Of a DNA stretch of 64,000 bases, positions 12,893 to 27,900 are shown in pieces (the first letter of the stretch is position 1; every line of letters starts with the position of its first letter). The position numbers and the translations under genes are program-made. The notes below the pieces were generated by a model that made no database searches, was not told the origin of the DNA, and worked only from the letters and a program-made list of their open reading frames with translations. This stretch comes from Trematomus loennbergii (taxonomy: Eukaryota > Chordata > Actinopteri > Perciformes > Nototheniidae): contig JAAOOA010000033.1 of assembly GCA_012861695.1 (NCBI GenBank), forward strand, positions 14,902,434 through 14,966,433, given 5' to 3'.

Positions 12893-14251
12893 AATTTGAA
12901 AAAAGTGAAGAGAGAAAAAACGATTTTCCTACTACATTCCTCAATGACTCATTGTTATATTGAATCGGAAAACCTTTGCAATTTAAATACAAAATGAGGG
13001 AAATGATAGCTGTTCCTCAAACTCAAATAATGTCACATGCAGCCAGTTTAAGGAGGGCGGAGGGTAGGATTCTTTGGATTGGTTCCATATTATGTCAGAT
13101 GTTCAGAATTTGTTTTGAGTTTTTATTTATCTGAAGTTGAAGTCAGGCTCAGGGTTGCATCTTTTAAAAAAAATGTTATTTCTGTTATTCAGTTCTCTGG
13201 AAAGGAAACAATTATAAACAGCTAGATTTAGGCATGCAGATATAACTAAACATTAAAATGCATAGTTCACATCAGAACTGAGCTAATGGTCATGGAGGAA
13301 GCCCTGAACATCAGGAAACAGCTAGGAAGGAAATCCTTCTTACAGGAACTGCTAAACAAAGATAGGAACACTTATTGAAAAAAATTCAGATGGAAAATAA
13401 CGCAGGAGGATACATCAGAAACGTAGGTGGTTAAAGTGCTGTCTACCGTGGAACTGTATTTTCTCACTGGCTGTAGGAAGTGATTTTTTAAATTTCATTA
13501 GCAGAAAGGTCGTGCCAGATGCAGAGTATAGACACGCCAGATGTGTTAGGTGAACCCTCATGTGTTCCACATGCATGTGGTTACATATGCTATTTATTGG
13601 ACGCCCTTCAAAAGTAAGTTAAAAAAAGCTGCCAGCAATCTATCTGCCGTATATTCTGTCTGAGACGTCTTAGCACAGTTCTGACCTCAAAATCTTCAAG
13701 TTGACTTTTCTGACAACTATTTTAATAGTTTGAGCAATAACCACACATGCTCAAACATTACATTCTGAACAGATCTGAGAAATAGATGCGTCGTCTATTT
13801 CAAATGGCAATTGCTGTGTTCTGTATAAATAATGGCTGCCTGCAGTAATCTTCACCTTACAGTATAGAGGAGCTTTTTTCCCCATGTGACCCCGAAAGCT
13901 TAGTCGAGTTGTGTTCAGGATCCGCTGCGGCTGTCTGATTGATTTTTTTTGTGCGACCTGTAAAGACATTGTTAGACAAGCCTACTGAATTTGGAATTAT
14001 TCCAGGTCTATATGACATATGACACTCAGCTGAGGAAAACAGGGCCCTGAAGCTTAGCCTGAAAGAGGAGCTCGGCGAGGCCAGGCATGGATGCATGGTG
14101 CTCCTGTGAACATAAACTCCTATTTAACATACTGTACTCATATTTCAAAATAACATTGGTCCCAACAATAGTTCAGCGTGTATTCTTTTTCAGAAGAGGA
14201 GCATTTGAAACCAAACATACAGTGCATCCTGAATTACACCATGTTAACGTC

Positions 14252-14276
14252 TATATTATATATATATATATATATC
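14252..14276. repeat. (TA)n microsatellite
   Basis: A run of alternating T and A of about 24 bases in the spacer upstream of myo1c. Confidence 0.9.
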
Positions 14277-15686
14277 ATATTTCACTAGAGCTCTGTTCAG
14301 CTTTGATAGGGGAACACAACAATAACTACCATTCTGCTGTAGTCTGTGACAATTAAATGACCAACTATGATCTAATTCCTTTGATGTTTTGGTTTATTGA
14401 CAGTTGACCCGCAGATCATTTGAGGTGAGGACTGTGTGAATACAGCACATGCAATTCTGGAGGAATGCAGTTAGGCAAAGTAAAGTTTCATCAAGGAAAT
14501 CTGTTAGGAAATGTGACTGCAACAGTTGAAGTGAGGAAACATAGGGTAAAGCCCCTTGGGGCAAATTAGTGATTTATGATATCTATCAAATTGACTTGAC
14601 AAGGGCAGACCTGGCAGGAGTGTTTATATTAAAAGAGGCAAGGCATCTTAATGGGGTTTTAGGTGACTCCAAGTGGAACAAGATCTTCAAACAGTTTAAT
14701 AAACGCGGCAGTGTCAATTCTCCCTTAGTTGTGTGAATGTTCGAGAGGTAGCAGCATGAAGATTTTTTCCATCTTACTTTAGACAGCCTGGGATTTAGGG
14801 AAAGAGCGAGAGGCTTTCTCCATCTGGGTAACATTATTCAGATTCCTCAGCGTTGGATATTTGATGATGCTGGCAAAGGGAAGGGAGTGGGGCGTGGAAG
14901 CAGAGTGAGGGGAAATGGGGTGAGAGCAGGGGGAGGGAAACCAGAGGGGGGCGCTGTTCTCTCTCAGAGACAATGTGGCCTTGACAGCACTCCTCAAAAA
15001 TGTCAAAAATGAAAGTGACGCACCTAGCGGTCCCTGCTAACAGCACTATCACTATAGAATTCATATTAGGTTGTATTTTGAATGGAGCTTGGACAACATT
15101 ACACACATTTGGGATTATGGAGGACCAGACTATTATCAGAATAATAACAGCCTTTTGAATATCTGCAGGGTGATGTTATGATGATGGTGAAAGTTATTTC
15201 ATCAGCGGTGAAAGACTGTCACTAGGAGACCGTCAGTGTTGCTGGTGAAACAATTCCATAACTCACATCCCATGTCTCTGTCTCAGCTTGTGGGAGAAAA
15301 GGGAGGGAGCCAACTAAACAGGGAGGGAATGAAAGAAAGAATGTAGTGAGATCTCCTCATGTGAGTTGTGTTTTTTCCCCCTTTTTATATAGCTGCACAG
15401 TGATTACATGTTTTTAGTTTGGGGCTCTTAGCACATTTTTCCAAACCCTCTCGGTCTGATTCACTGGCTCTCACCAGCAGCTTACTTTCCCTTTACTTTT
15501 TTTTTGTGTGTGACGTGTGAGTGGAGTTCCTGCCCTTGTTTCATGCAATGTAATTTAGAGGGAAGGAGAAGGACTTACGGAGAGGCAGGCATTTACTTGA
15601 GCTGTCAAAGGGAAGATGAAGTGAATGTATAAACAAGAGGAGCTGTTTGTGTTTTGGCCTAAGTGCGTCTGCTCTGTCCTCACAGG

Positions 15687-15900
15687 CGAGCCAAACGGAG
15701 AGGGGGAAAGACGTGGTGACCAAAGCTGAGAGGGAGTGAGAAAGTGACCGACGTGGGGGAGAAAAGAGAAGATAAGTTGAAGTCTGTTGCAAAGGTGGAT
15801 GAGAAGATCGAGTTGAGGATTCTGCCTGACACAGGAGGAGGAGCGCCAGCCTGGGGGGACCACCAGATCAGAGGTCTTCCAACAACAACAACAGGACAGG
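15687..15900 (+). other. myo1c: myo1c 5' UTR exon sequence
   Basis: A strong acceptor-like site (pyrimidine tract ending in tcctcacag at 15686) precedes a purine-rich stretch leading into the MRYQGR start codon at 15901 and the donor after 15918. This suggests the start codon lies in a second, mostly noncoding exon. A transcription start inside this stretch is the alternative. Confidence 0.45.
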
Positions 15901-18900
15901 ATGAGGTACCAAGGCAGGGTAAGATCCTGACTACCATGATGCTCCTTGTTGTGTTTTTTCATGTTAAGGGCTGCACACTGGATTTTTTTCTGGTGTGCTT
16001 AGACAGTGAAGCACAAGATCCGATCCACCAATTCACTTTGTCTCTCATGGAGGGAAAAGCAAAACAGAACAATGAGTCACTTAGAGATTTGTTTTCCTTT
16101 TCTTTTTTTTAGAGCATGAGTCATTGCGTATTTTGGTTTTTGTTTAAGATATAACCCAAGCAACCTAAAGAGGGTAAACTTGGTATTTTTCCACCGTTAG
16201 CATTACTGGCACATCAGTGGTAGAGAGCCAGCTGTGGTACCAGAGCAGCTCGCCCTGGGACAGAGTGGAGGGGCAGGCCTTATAAGGAAGACAATCCGAA
16301 TGTAGTCGGCCCAGCAGAGCTTAGTCATGGGGCCTGGAGCCAAGTCCCACTGAGGGTGAGCCTCCTCTCTGGATGTCACTGCTGCTCAGCCACAAACCTG
16401 CATTTCACTGAAGCTCACCACCACTCTGAGTCAAATCCCCTGTAAAGCTCCGTAAAGTTAGATCAGACCCCACTGCTGTAACAACAGGGCCTCGGGTCAG
16501 TTCTCTGACAACAGAGCTGCAAGGATGACTTTATATTCTGCTTATATCTCCATCCTAGACCTGTAGTAATGTAGGTGATGTGTCTCCAGTTCCATTATTT
16601 TAACTTCCTTTAAGATTTCCTCTGCTCCAGCGGTAGAGGTAAACATGTTTTGGACGAGGCTTCTCCACATTAAAAATGAATTGGTTCCACATGTGATGGT
16701 GAAAATCGCGAAAAAAAGATATAACCCATGACTGCTGAGGGATAGATTATTGAAAACAATGTTTGCTGTGTTTTTTAGTCCTAAAAGAAAACAGTGTTTG
16801 GGAGGTCTGATGTTAGTTCACATTTAATTAAAAAATAAGAGCAAACCAAGATTATTACACAAATCTGGATGTTTCAGACATTGGAAGGCGTGGCGTTGCA
16901 CAGACAGTGCCGGCACAGAAGCTACTGTACATCTTACTGATAATAATAATCACAGATGGCAATGAGATCTGAGGAGGTGGAATGAACGTTTCATGCCAAA
17001 GCCGTCTGTCACAGTTCAGAGGCATGCATTACTGTTCAGCATCAACCACTGTGAGGGTTGATGTGTCTGCTGAACACATGGAGGACTTTCTTTATAAGAT
17101 CCATAATACTGTACCAGCCCACATTGAGCTTTGTGACATTATATGTGATAAGCAGCAATCACATGAATCAATAAAGGTTTCATTTAAGAAAGTTAGTATT
17201 CTTGTGGAAGCCAAGAGAAAAAATAAACTTTTAATATTAATATAGGGGGAGGGGGTACAGAATACAACTTCACACATATTTATGTTAGCTGACATTTTTA
17301 AAATTTAAATTGAACAGTTAATCGATTGATGGAGAAAATGATCAAGTATTTTGGTCTATAAAATGCAAGAAATTTGTGAAAAAAGTAAATCCAAGTTTCT
17401 CAAAGTCCAAGTTGATGTCTTTAAATGTGTCATTTTGTTAGTACAAAATCAAAATATATTCTGTTTAATATGACATTAAACATGACAAAAACAGAAAATC
17501 TTGAAGTTAAAGAGGTGGAACATTTTATTTTCTGCCATTTTGGCATGAAAAAAGAACTTTAACAATAAACAAATGTCAAAATAGTTGGTGATTATGTTGA
17601 TCGAGTAATAGTTGTGATTGACCACAGCTTCATTTCATCCTCAGCACCTGAAGTTGAGTAAGGACACATTCAAATGTCTTCCTGGCTATGAATGCAGAAA
17701 CACAGTACAGTATCCTCAGTGTTTGTTATAAAAGCACAGCCGGCGACACACAACACAGAAACATTTAGTGGCATCCACTGAGTGCTGCCCTAAACATGAC
17801 CCTCACATTCCTTCGTTGTATCCTTTGGAAAATCTGACTGTGAGCTTTAATTACTATCTGTAGGAAGCCCACCTGCAGGAGTGGGAGAACAATACTCCAA
17901 GGTGAAGCAGAGAGGAGGGGCCGCAGTGGAAGAGTCCAGTGACTTTCCTTTGCTCTCGCACTTTGGCTGTGTTCCACTGTTGTCCTCTTGTTTTGAAAAG
18001 GGTTTTTCTGCATCCAGTTCTCAGAGATAATGACCTTTTACCGGCATTAAGCTGCCAAATGAGACCCTTGAGAGGCTCGTGCATTCAAGAAAAACAGAAG
18101 TCCTGTGGAAGTCTAGCCCCTTTGTTCCACTTCTGCTTGTTTTTTTTCAAATGTGTAAAGGAAAACGGCAGGGCTTCTCTCATAAATGTACCTTTGATAC
18201 TGGAGTAGAGTGCAGCTGGTTTGCTGGGGTGTAGTGCATTGATTACACACTGGACTGTTTGTCTGGATTATTATCATCAGTGAGTATTAACTGCTGACAG
18301 TTTTATCTCTTTGCATGAATGTGGATGCGGTTAATATCTTACCTTAGGGCATATCTGAGAATTCCTCTCTGCTTAAAGGGTTATTATTTCCTGTCTGCGC
18401 TATAATGTTAGCCATCACATTGTGGTTGACATGTAAACATACTTTCCTTAAATCCCAACTGGTGATATAAAGCTGTGTGTACTGTACATACATGACTATC
18501 TCACTATTGTATCATAGAGGAGTCTACCCTGTCTGTTTATCATTTGGATTCCTTAAATGTCTTCATTGTTTAATCTTGGCATGGCTTAGTAGAGCTGTTT
18601 GGTGATGAGGCCAGTAAGTCTGGAGACATTTGTCCTGATATTTTGAAGGTGTCTCTCTTCATACACGGATTCTATCTTGTAATATAATTATGTGGTAATT
18701 ATTGTTATATTGAGCACTGCGCCAGATGTAAAACCTTTCAAAACTGGGTGAATGTATCATGCCTCAGAATAAATGGGATAAGGCCTGTTCTGCCCCCTGC
18801 TGGTCTACAGTAGTTATTGCATCTATTGGAAGAGTTCATCTTTATACAGGCAGTATATGGTTAACAGTAAGAACAGTCATCTTTTCTCTGCAGTACTGCT

Positions 18901-21900
18901 AAACATTGTATTTAATACATCTCTTGATTATTTAGTACAATAAGCAAAAACAATTAAGAAACAAAAACAAATATGAGGTTATGAGTTTTACCAAACACTT
19001 ATATTTTCTGTATGTAGCACTTTGGCCTTTTCGAAGCTAATGTACTTTGCTGTAATTAACTTGTAACCTCATGATTGAATGTACTTATTGTAAGTTGCTA
19101 TGAACAAAAGTGTCAGCTAAATGAAATGTAAGTGGAATTGTGTTGAGTAAGCCCTGCTTTAGAAGATACAAGCGTTTAACTAAAACCAGTGTTCTATAAT
19201 GTTTACCTGCTACCAGAAGATCTTTAGGAGGTGGGAATCATCTTTACAAGAGTGTAAGCTTTGTAAAAATAACATCAATGAAAAACCAAAAAAGCTACTT
19301 CTTTTAATTTTGCCAAAAGAATAATAATTCCCACAGGCCTAATAGTTGTCTTGTTGAAAATAATCAGTTATCAGTGAACATTCTCTGTTGCTCTTGGCAG
19401 ATTCCCTATACAAGTGTTGAAAATACATGTTCTGGAAAGTGTGACTGAGGTGCTTCATGTCTGTAATGTTCCTCTTGTCGCTCTTCCTACAGGAGGTGGA
19501 TATTGAAGGCAGAGTGCGCCTGGTGATGGAGAGCGCTTTGACGGCCCGGGACAGGGTGGGGGTGCAGGACTTTGTCTTGCTGGAAAACTACAACAGTGAG
19601 GCGGCCTTCATTGAGAACCTACGGAGACGCTTTGGGGAAAACCTCATCTATGTAATGAAGCCAATTTTCCTTCACATGTTCCAAAACACTTCAGCTGGTG
19701 TGGTGAAACATTTTAAAATGTGATCTAATGTTTTGCCGCAGACGTATATTGGCTCGGTTTTGGTGTCGGTGAACCCTTACAAAGAGCTGGAGATTTACTC
19801 CAAGCAGCAGATGGAGCGCTACAGAGGAGTCAGCTTCTACGAGATATCGCCGCACATGTGAGTCCCCTCATGGTCCTCACACATGAATGTTTAAGGCCTC
19901 TGCTGGAAACTGCCCAGCTAATATTCACACAGTATGCTGAGAAAAAGATATTGCTAAATGTGTTCTCAAACAGGATTTATTGAGGCATGCATGAGATATA
20001 TGTTTCTTTAGTAATTAAACCTCCACATATAGCTCAATCATTTTAGGGACGCAACTTATAAATGATTTCCATATCAAATGATCTACTGTTTTCTTGTCAG
20101 TCCCTTGATATATGAATTGTTTCGACTCTAAATACCTTAATATTATTAACAGAATAAATGTCCAAACATTCTGAATGTAATGCATTTGCCTCTTAAACAT
20201 TTTTAAATCTATCATGTTGTTACAATCCGTAAGAAAATGTTGTTTTACAAATATATTTAAAATAACAAGCATGTAAACTACTGACTTTACATTTTAATCT
20301 GTCATTACAGAGTTGTATTTAATCCATTTGACGGATGTATTCAACTTCAAATTCAGTTTAACATCAATTTTAGTTTATTTACAGTAGACGTTATCCTGAA
20401 TCTCTCAGGAAAGAAAAGACACACTATTGCATACAAGAGTAATCACCCACTCACCTCATAATGTTAATATGTCAGCAAGGTTAAGATTCTTGAAGATCTT
20501 CCTCTTCAGCGATCATATAATCACAACAGGATTGTTTGGCTTATCAACACACTGCGATTTGGGTGACCCAGCTGACGGTATTAGAGAGATCATATTAAAC
20601 AGAAAAACCTATTTATTTTCAGCGTTGATTTAAAATGATGAACAGAGCTTGCCTCCGAGATGGCAGTCAGAGATTATTCCAGAGAAATAGAGCTCAGTGG
20701 GCAAAGGCTCCACCACTAAACATTTCTTATCAAATCAAGAAATGGTTAAGTAACAGGCAAGTGTTTGTGTGACTGTATTCCACAAAGTTTCAGCGTATTG
20801 ATCTGTTGTTGTTTTTCCCCCTCAGCTATGCTTTGTCAGACAACACTTACCGGGCCATGCGGACCGAGAGGAAGGACCAGTGTATTCTGATATCAGGTGA
20901 GAGTGGAGCGGGTAAAACAGAGGCGTCCAAGAAGATCCTCCTGTACTACGCCGTCACCTGCCCCACCAACGATCAGATGCCTGCCCTCGGTGAACGCCTG
21001 CTGCAGTCCAACCCCGTCCTAGAGGTATTTCTTCTCTTAACTCAACAAACAACATTACAGTTGAAAGCCCAGTGTATTTAGACTTATTGCTTTTTATGAT
21101 ACTATCCGGACATTTGCTTGTTCTTTATTTGTAAATATTGTTTGATTTTGTTCTATTGTTGCTCTTAATTTCCCTTCCTCTTCTAATTTCCTGGCTTGTT
21201 TGCTTTGCTCAGGCATTTGGGAACGCCAAAACATTTAGGAATGACAACTCCAGCCGCTTCGGAAAATACATGGATGTCCAGTTTGACTTTAGGGTAAACA
21301 CTCCCTCATTTCTCAAACTTTTATATAAATCATATGCGCTTAAATCATACTGATAACACCAGTTAGTTATACCATTAATAGAAGCTCAGACTTTTGAACC
21401 TGCTTTTAATAGTTGCTGTTTTTCTGTAACTTCTCCTATAGGGGGCACCAGTAGGCGGTCACATCCTGAACTACCTGCTGGAGAAGTCCCGTGTGATTCA
21501 CCAGAACCACGGCGAGAGGAACTTCCACATCTTCTACCAGCTGCTGGACGGAGGGGAGGACGACCTGCTCACCACGCTGGGCCTGGAGAGAAACCCTCAG
21601 AGCTACCAATATCTGGTAAAGGTGTGTGTGGTGCAGGTTATTTGTTTGTTTCCAAACTGAGGTCAATGCAATTGTTCCATCAGTTGTGCTGTAATGTTTA
21701 ATCGTCTTGTTCAGGGAAACTGTCCAAGACTCAGCTCCGTCAGTGACAAGAATAATTGGAAAGTCGTGATGAAGGCGCTGTCCGTTATTGGCTTCACAGA
21801 GGAAGAGGTGCAGGTGAGAAGCAGTCAGCGCCTGGAATGATTTTGACCTGAATGCACGCTACAAAATAACTGTTTTGTTTTTAACTAATAATATCTGGTT

Positions 21901-24900
21901 TAACACGCTAAGTGGAACACTTTAAATGACAACTTATAGGTTTTTTTTTCACATAAAGGCAGTTAGTTAGAGGGGAAGTATCCATTTTTTATAAATTCTT
22001 CATATAGTCATACATTAAAATGCAGTCAAATTATGTAGAACACATTGATGGATTGGATTTAATACATTCAATGTTCTTACAATTTGCATAATAATGGGAA
22101 TATTATTTTCCACCATCAATATCAAAGTCAGCTTTATTGCTTTATGTGTGCTGTTTAATATCCTTCATTCTTTCCCTTGGCCTCATCACATCACATTTCC
22201 CATCATCATAAACACATTCAAAACTGTTTAAACCACAGGACCCTGTGCAGTTTAAATGGTGAAAACCTTTTTTACAAATAATTTGTATACTCAACATTCT
22301 TTTTTAGTATGCAACATTTTGAATATTTGTATTGTTCAAGTAAACTTGCTTACTCAAGCATTTGTGTTGACTATTTAATATGAGAGTTGTTTGAAAAATA
22401 CCTTTTTTTACGTAAAGCACACTTTCTCTGGTTCTGATGGATGTTATTAATATTCTCAGTGACCTTCCAGACATTGATTTGAGTTAAAGAACAGATCGTT
22501 CCTCTGTGAGGTTTTTGTTAACTGTCCTTCCTGTGTCTGACCTCAGAAATTGCTGAACATCATCGCAAGTGTTCTCCACCTGGGAAACACTCAGTTTGGG
22601 GAAGGCGAGGAGGGAGAAACTTACATCACCACCGAGACTAAGATAACAAGCCTCACAAAGGTCAGAACAGTCTCACTGGTATTATCAGATGTTCAAATAT
22701 GCAAAAACATTTGCAGAAAGTCCGAACTGAGAGCAGATGTGTTGTTTTCCAGCTGCTGGGTGTCGATGGCTCGGCCCTCGGGGAGGCACTCACTCACAAG
22801 AAACTCACTGCCAAAGGAGAGGAGGTGACGTCATAGTGTCCTGATCCTCATGTTTTCTCTTATTCAGTGTGTGTTGTGTTGTTTTATAAATGTGTCTTGT
22901 GCTTGCATCCGCGCTTTACAGATGATCACCCCACTCAGTTTTGAGCAGGCGGTGTCTGCCCGCGATGCCTTAGCCAAGGCCGTGTACGGTCGGACCTTCA
23001 CCTGGTTGGTGGAGAAGATCAACCAGTCGCTGGCTCTGAAGGTGCAGTAACTCAAATTCCCCCATCATGTTGTGAGGCCTTGTACGGAAGCCCTTAGGGG
23101 ACTTTTTAAATGATAATGTGGACTTGAAATTGAATATCTAATTCCACAATATAACATTTTTCACACATGTATGTGCTATTTGATTTAAAATAAAAATGCT
23201 ATAATTCATTTTTCATAAGAACATGCACATACTCGAATGGGCTTTCTATGACCATATTCAAATAAAATGAAAGCTGTTTGACATCTTATTTTAAAAGTTA
23301 CACTCTGATTTGACAATATTTAAATGTTTCTTCAAATCTGACATTGGAGGTGCAATATATAACCTGATTTTACAGTTTTGCAAGCAATATTGAAGTCCAA
23401 ATAAAAATGCAAGTTTATACCTATTTGAACATTATCATTTTCATGAAGTCAGTTATGGGCTACCAAACTGTTATTTTGTTTACCATTGCATGTTCTGTAA
23501 TGTACATTATACAGGAGGAAATCTACCACAGCGGTAAGGGCTGCTCTGTCATAGGGCTTCTAGATATCTACGGCTTTGAGGTCCTACAGCACAATAGGTA
23601 TGCACTTTATTCATTTCCATTCTCTGTTACACCTTAATCTGCTTCACAGCCTCTTATTGTCCCGATTGCACAAAGCTTATACATAACTCTAGCATGCAAG
23701 TGGCCTCATTCCCTTCCATTTCTCCCCTCAGCTTTGAGCAGTTCTGCATCAACTACTGCAACGAGAAGCTCCAGCAGCTGTTCATTGAGCTCACCCTGAG
23801 ATCTGAGCAGGAGGAGTACGAGACCGAGGGAATTGCAGTGAGTTGAGTGGTCAAGACAAATAAAATGTGATATTTTGATATACATTACTATGCTTACACT
23901 ACGTTGTTCTACCTACCTTTAATGTCAGTGGGAGACGGTGCAATACTTTGACAACAAGATCATTTGTGACCTGATCGAGGAGAAGCACAAAGGCATCATC
24001 TCCATTCTGGTACTGTATAACAACTTTATAGGTTTGTCTGTATACGATGTTGTCTCTGTCACTGTGGGTGAAGTTAAATACTTTTTTTTCAGGATGAGGA
24101 GTGTCTGAGACCTGGAGAGACCTGCGATGTCTCCTTTCTCGAGAAGTTGGAAGACACACTGGGCGGCCATCCCCATTTCGTCACGTGAGCATCATCTTGT
24201 ATCAAATATCATCAAGACATACAGTACAAATACTTTATTATCCACAGCTTCTTGTACCAGCAGTCCAGTGCATGTTAAAACTCCTACATGTGTGTCTTTC
24301 AGTCACAAGTTGGCAAATGGAAAGACTCGCAGGGTGATGAGCAGGGAGGAGTTCAGGCTGCTGCACTACGCTGGAGAGGTCAACTACAATGTCAATGGTG
24401 AGATGGGGTTTTCAATAACCAGATGATTATTAGTATTCATGCATTTATTCCAGTCTTATAAACCCGCTAATTCCTTATTGACAAATGTCTGTGTTTTTTT
24501 TAATCTGGTATAGGTTTCCTAGACAAGAACAATGATTTGCTGAACAGGAACCTGAAAGAGGTGAGAATAATGAAAGGTAGAGTCTCACCACAGCCTTCGA
24601 AATCCTCGGTCTCCTGAGTGAAGAGGAAGAGGAGGTGGTGGGGGGGGAGTGCCATGTTGACATGTGGTTGTGTGGTTTGGTCTCTGTTCAGGTCATGTGT
24701 CAGTCAGACAACCAGATCCTGAGTCACTGTTTCCGCAAGGAGGAAGCGATAGACCAGAAACGCCCGGAGATGGTGAGAATCTCTCTTTCTCTCTCTATCT
24801 CTGTCAACATTGCCAATGAACCCTCTCTCTCCTTGAAAAAACCCAAACACATGCCCACGAATATACAGAGAATTTCCCATAGTTTAATGCTGTTGTTTTT

Positions 24901-27900
24901 TTGTTTTGTTTCTTAGGCCTGCCACTCAGTTTAAAAACAGCCTGACGAAACTTATGGAGATCCTCATGTCTAAAGAGCCGTCCTATGTGCGCTGTATCAA
25001 ACCAAATGATGCCAAGCAGCCAGGTAGATATTTACATCTTGTAATCATATTGTCTTTAAAGGCTTACCTGGTTAATTTCCACATAGTTATCACTACAACA
25101 TAGTTTTACTCAAACCCAACAATCACTGCAGATTTCACAATAAAAGCCCGCTGAGAGGGGAATAAACGATGGCATTTTAATTCGAAAGAGATGGAGGATG
25201 TGTTGTGATTAACACAGGAAATACAATCAGAAAACAAGAAGGTTTATCCCTAAAATTGAAAAATAACCCAAAAGACCAAAATAGGGAAAACAAGGCCGAT
25301 CCTTCAAAACACATACAAAATATTTGAGGTATATCAATTATTGACTTAAGACATATAATATCTCCACAATGGCTAAACTGCTTTTTACCATTTAAAATGG
25401 ATGTCAAACTACCATATTCCTTCCTTCTATTGATATTTGAACTGTGTCGTTAACCCTCAAGAATCTCTTAGGGATGATCCCAATAAAGTAATCATTTTGA
25501 GGACTTGCCATATGTAATCATTCGTATAGTAGTATATAATGAGAACCATCAGATTTGCCAATCTTATCAGAGGTTAATGATATCTCCCCCTGCAGGAAGG
25601 TTTGATGAAGTTCTGGTCCGACACCAGGTGAAGTACCTGGGTCTGATGGAGAACCTGAGGGTCAGGAGAGCTGGCTTTGCCTATCGCCGTCGCTTTGAAG
25701 CCTTCCTGCAGAGGTGACTGACATCTCTCTAAACTCACTGCCTCGATGACTGTTCATTATGTATGTACTCTATGTTCAGCCTACTGTCATTATAATGGTT
25801 TGTTTAAATGACTTTAGGTATAAGCCCCTCTGTCCCGAGACGTGGCCCAACTGGCATGGCAGACTGTCTGACGGTGTCTCCACACTGGTCAACCACCTGG
25901 GATATAAAGCAGAGGAGTACAAACTGGGCAGGTAATGTGTTGCCAGGGGGAAGCTTAGTGGATACAACCCACACTTAATACATTCATGCAAACACTTTAT
26001 ATTGTAGTGTTCATCAAGGGAAATGGTACAGCTGTGTAGATAATAAATGTCTTTGGCTATGATCTGCAGGTCAAAATCTTCATCCGCTTCCCAAAAACTC
26101 TCTTCAACACCGAGGATGCACTGGAAGCAAAAGGCCAGATATTGGTGAGTAAGCAAGGACAGCGAGTTGAGAATTAAAAAGACACTGTAATCATCATTTT
26201 GGATAAATAATGAATAAACAACTTGGCCTGATAATGCTTAACTAGGGATTCAAATTGTTCACGTCTCATACCGATACTCCATCCATGATGAGTATCTGCC
26301 AGTACCAATCCACAATCATCTTTTCCTCTTTCTTAAACAACTGAGCTGTTAACAATACATTTGTATCCGCTACACTTTGCCTGACCTAGCCATCCCAAAT
26401 CCTGCTCAAAATGAAACACAGGAAGGAACACAACGTGACCTGTGCAATATTGCGGCTGCTTTTTATTTCCATTCTTTTTACACAGAACTTCTGGCAGCCT
26501 TTTTGATCTGTCAGCATTATTCCAACACCCACGTTTCCATGTGACACATGCTTATCTGTGTTCCCCATGGCATATCACTTTGTTATTTTACAGTTTGTCA
26601 CTGTTATAGTTAAGCCCAAGGGAACAATGCATTATACTTTTATCCAGTTATTTTGGCAAGTATCTGTCATATATATATATGTCCGACTCTCTTACATGTT
26701 TTTATCCCAGCTTTGACCCTGCAGACGTCTTGGAGAGGCTTCAGGGAGAGAGCCAAGTACCAACGCATCAGACGAGCAGGTCAGAGCGCCCCCTGCTGCT
26801 GACCCCTCTCCCTTACAGAACAGTGTCACTATGCTCATTTATAAAGAAATATAACTACTCACATCAGGTTTATTACGTATTTATTATTATTATTATTATA
26901 AAGATACCTTTTTTTAAATGTATACATTCCAGTTCATGTATTTAGATTTATATGTTTTTTTTTTGTCTGTAACTTGTTGTTGTTTGATGTTTTCTTTGAC
27001 TGAGAAGACAAGTTGTCCCGGGGTTAATACATGCATGTATTTGTACTTATAGTGATAGTGATCCAGTCAGGGTGGCGGGGATGAAAGCACGCAGGAGGGC
27101 TAAGAGGCGTCGCCAGGCTGCTGAGTTAATACGCAGGTGCCTCACTGATACTTTGTTAATGTTTGTTTCTCTAAATATTTTGTACACATTTTGCATTTAC
27201 AGCTAATTTCTTTCTCTATCTGTCTTCATTTCAGGCTAATAAAGGGCTTCATCTACCGCCATGAGGAATTCTGCCCTGAGAACGAGTATTTCCATGATCA
27301 CGTGCGCTACTCCTTCCTCAAGAACCTACGGAAAAACCTGCCCAAGAGCGTTTTGGACAAAAGCTGGCCGACACCTCCTCCCTCTCTCATTGAGGTACAC
27401 CCACTATTACAGACTTATAAAAATAGTTAATAAGTAGTAATAATGCAAATTCTATATTGTAATTCCCTTGGTTCTCTACAGGCCTCTGACCACCTGCGGA
27501 GGCTTCACATGAGAAACATGGTCGCGAAGTATTGCCATAGAGTCCAGCCTGAATGGAAGAAGCAGGTAGGCTCACTGCAGAAGGCATGGCCTAACTTGTT
27601 TTGAACAAAAAGAACAAATCTGCTCATTTTCTTTTCTCTTGCTTGTTTTTTCTTTCGTTTCTCAAGATGATGCAGAAGGTTGTCGCCAGTGAGATCTTTA
27701 AGGATGAGAAAGACAGCTACCCTCAGGGTGTTGGAAGGCTGTTTTTGGACTCCAGGCTGGGTACGTGTCGATACACGCATCATTTAGCTCTGTACTTACT
27801 ATCTACGGCAGCGTATTAGGTCCATTGTAGGTTTAAACAAAAGAAAAACATTACAGAGCCAGGGGAGAAGAGAAATATTGCAAGAAAAATCTCAGCCTTT

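Larger units (their letters stand above)
10561..15686. other. Intergenic spacer between arhgap35 and myo1c
   Basis: About 5 kb without a recognisable gene. It holds an (AG)n microsatellite near 12868-12891, a (TA)n tract near 14252-14275, and otherwise AT-rich sequence. TAACGTTA/GCTAACGT-type motifs appear at 10641-10700 next to the promoter island. Short open frames look random. Confidence 0.5.
15919..19492 (+). other. myo1c intron 1 (3.6 kb)
   Basis: No coding exon is recognised. It contains a CTCF-type motif at 18790-18803 and a decayed SINE tail near 19060-19135. Start exons for other MYO1C isoforms could lie here but none is evident. Confidence 0.5.

Noticed and set aside
15744..16112. 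Open frame running through the myo1c start exon
   Set aside because: It has no family resemblance and crosses the donor at 15918; the MRYQGR frame splices in phase to conserved myosin.
24917..24935. Alternative acceptor at the next AG in the exon with ATQFKNSL
   Set aside because: It would keep frame but remove the conserved ATQ residues; a one-base insertion explains the data better.
26240..26330. A diverged hAT-type repeat in the myo1c intron
   Set aside because: CCGATACT-like words are suggestive, but there are no readable ends or duplication.
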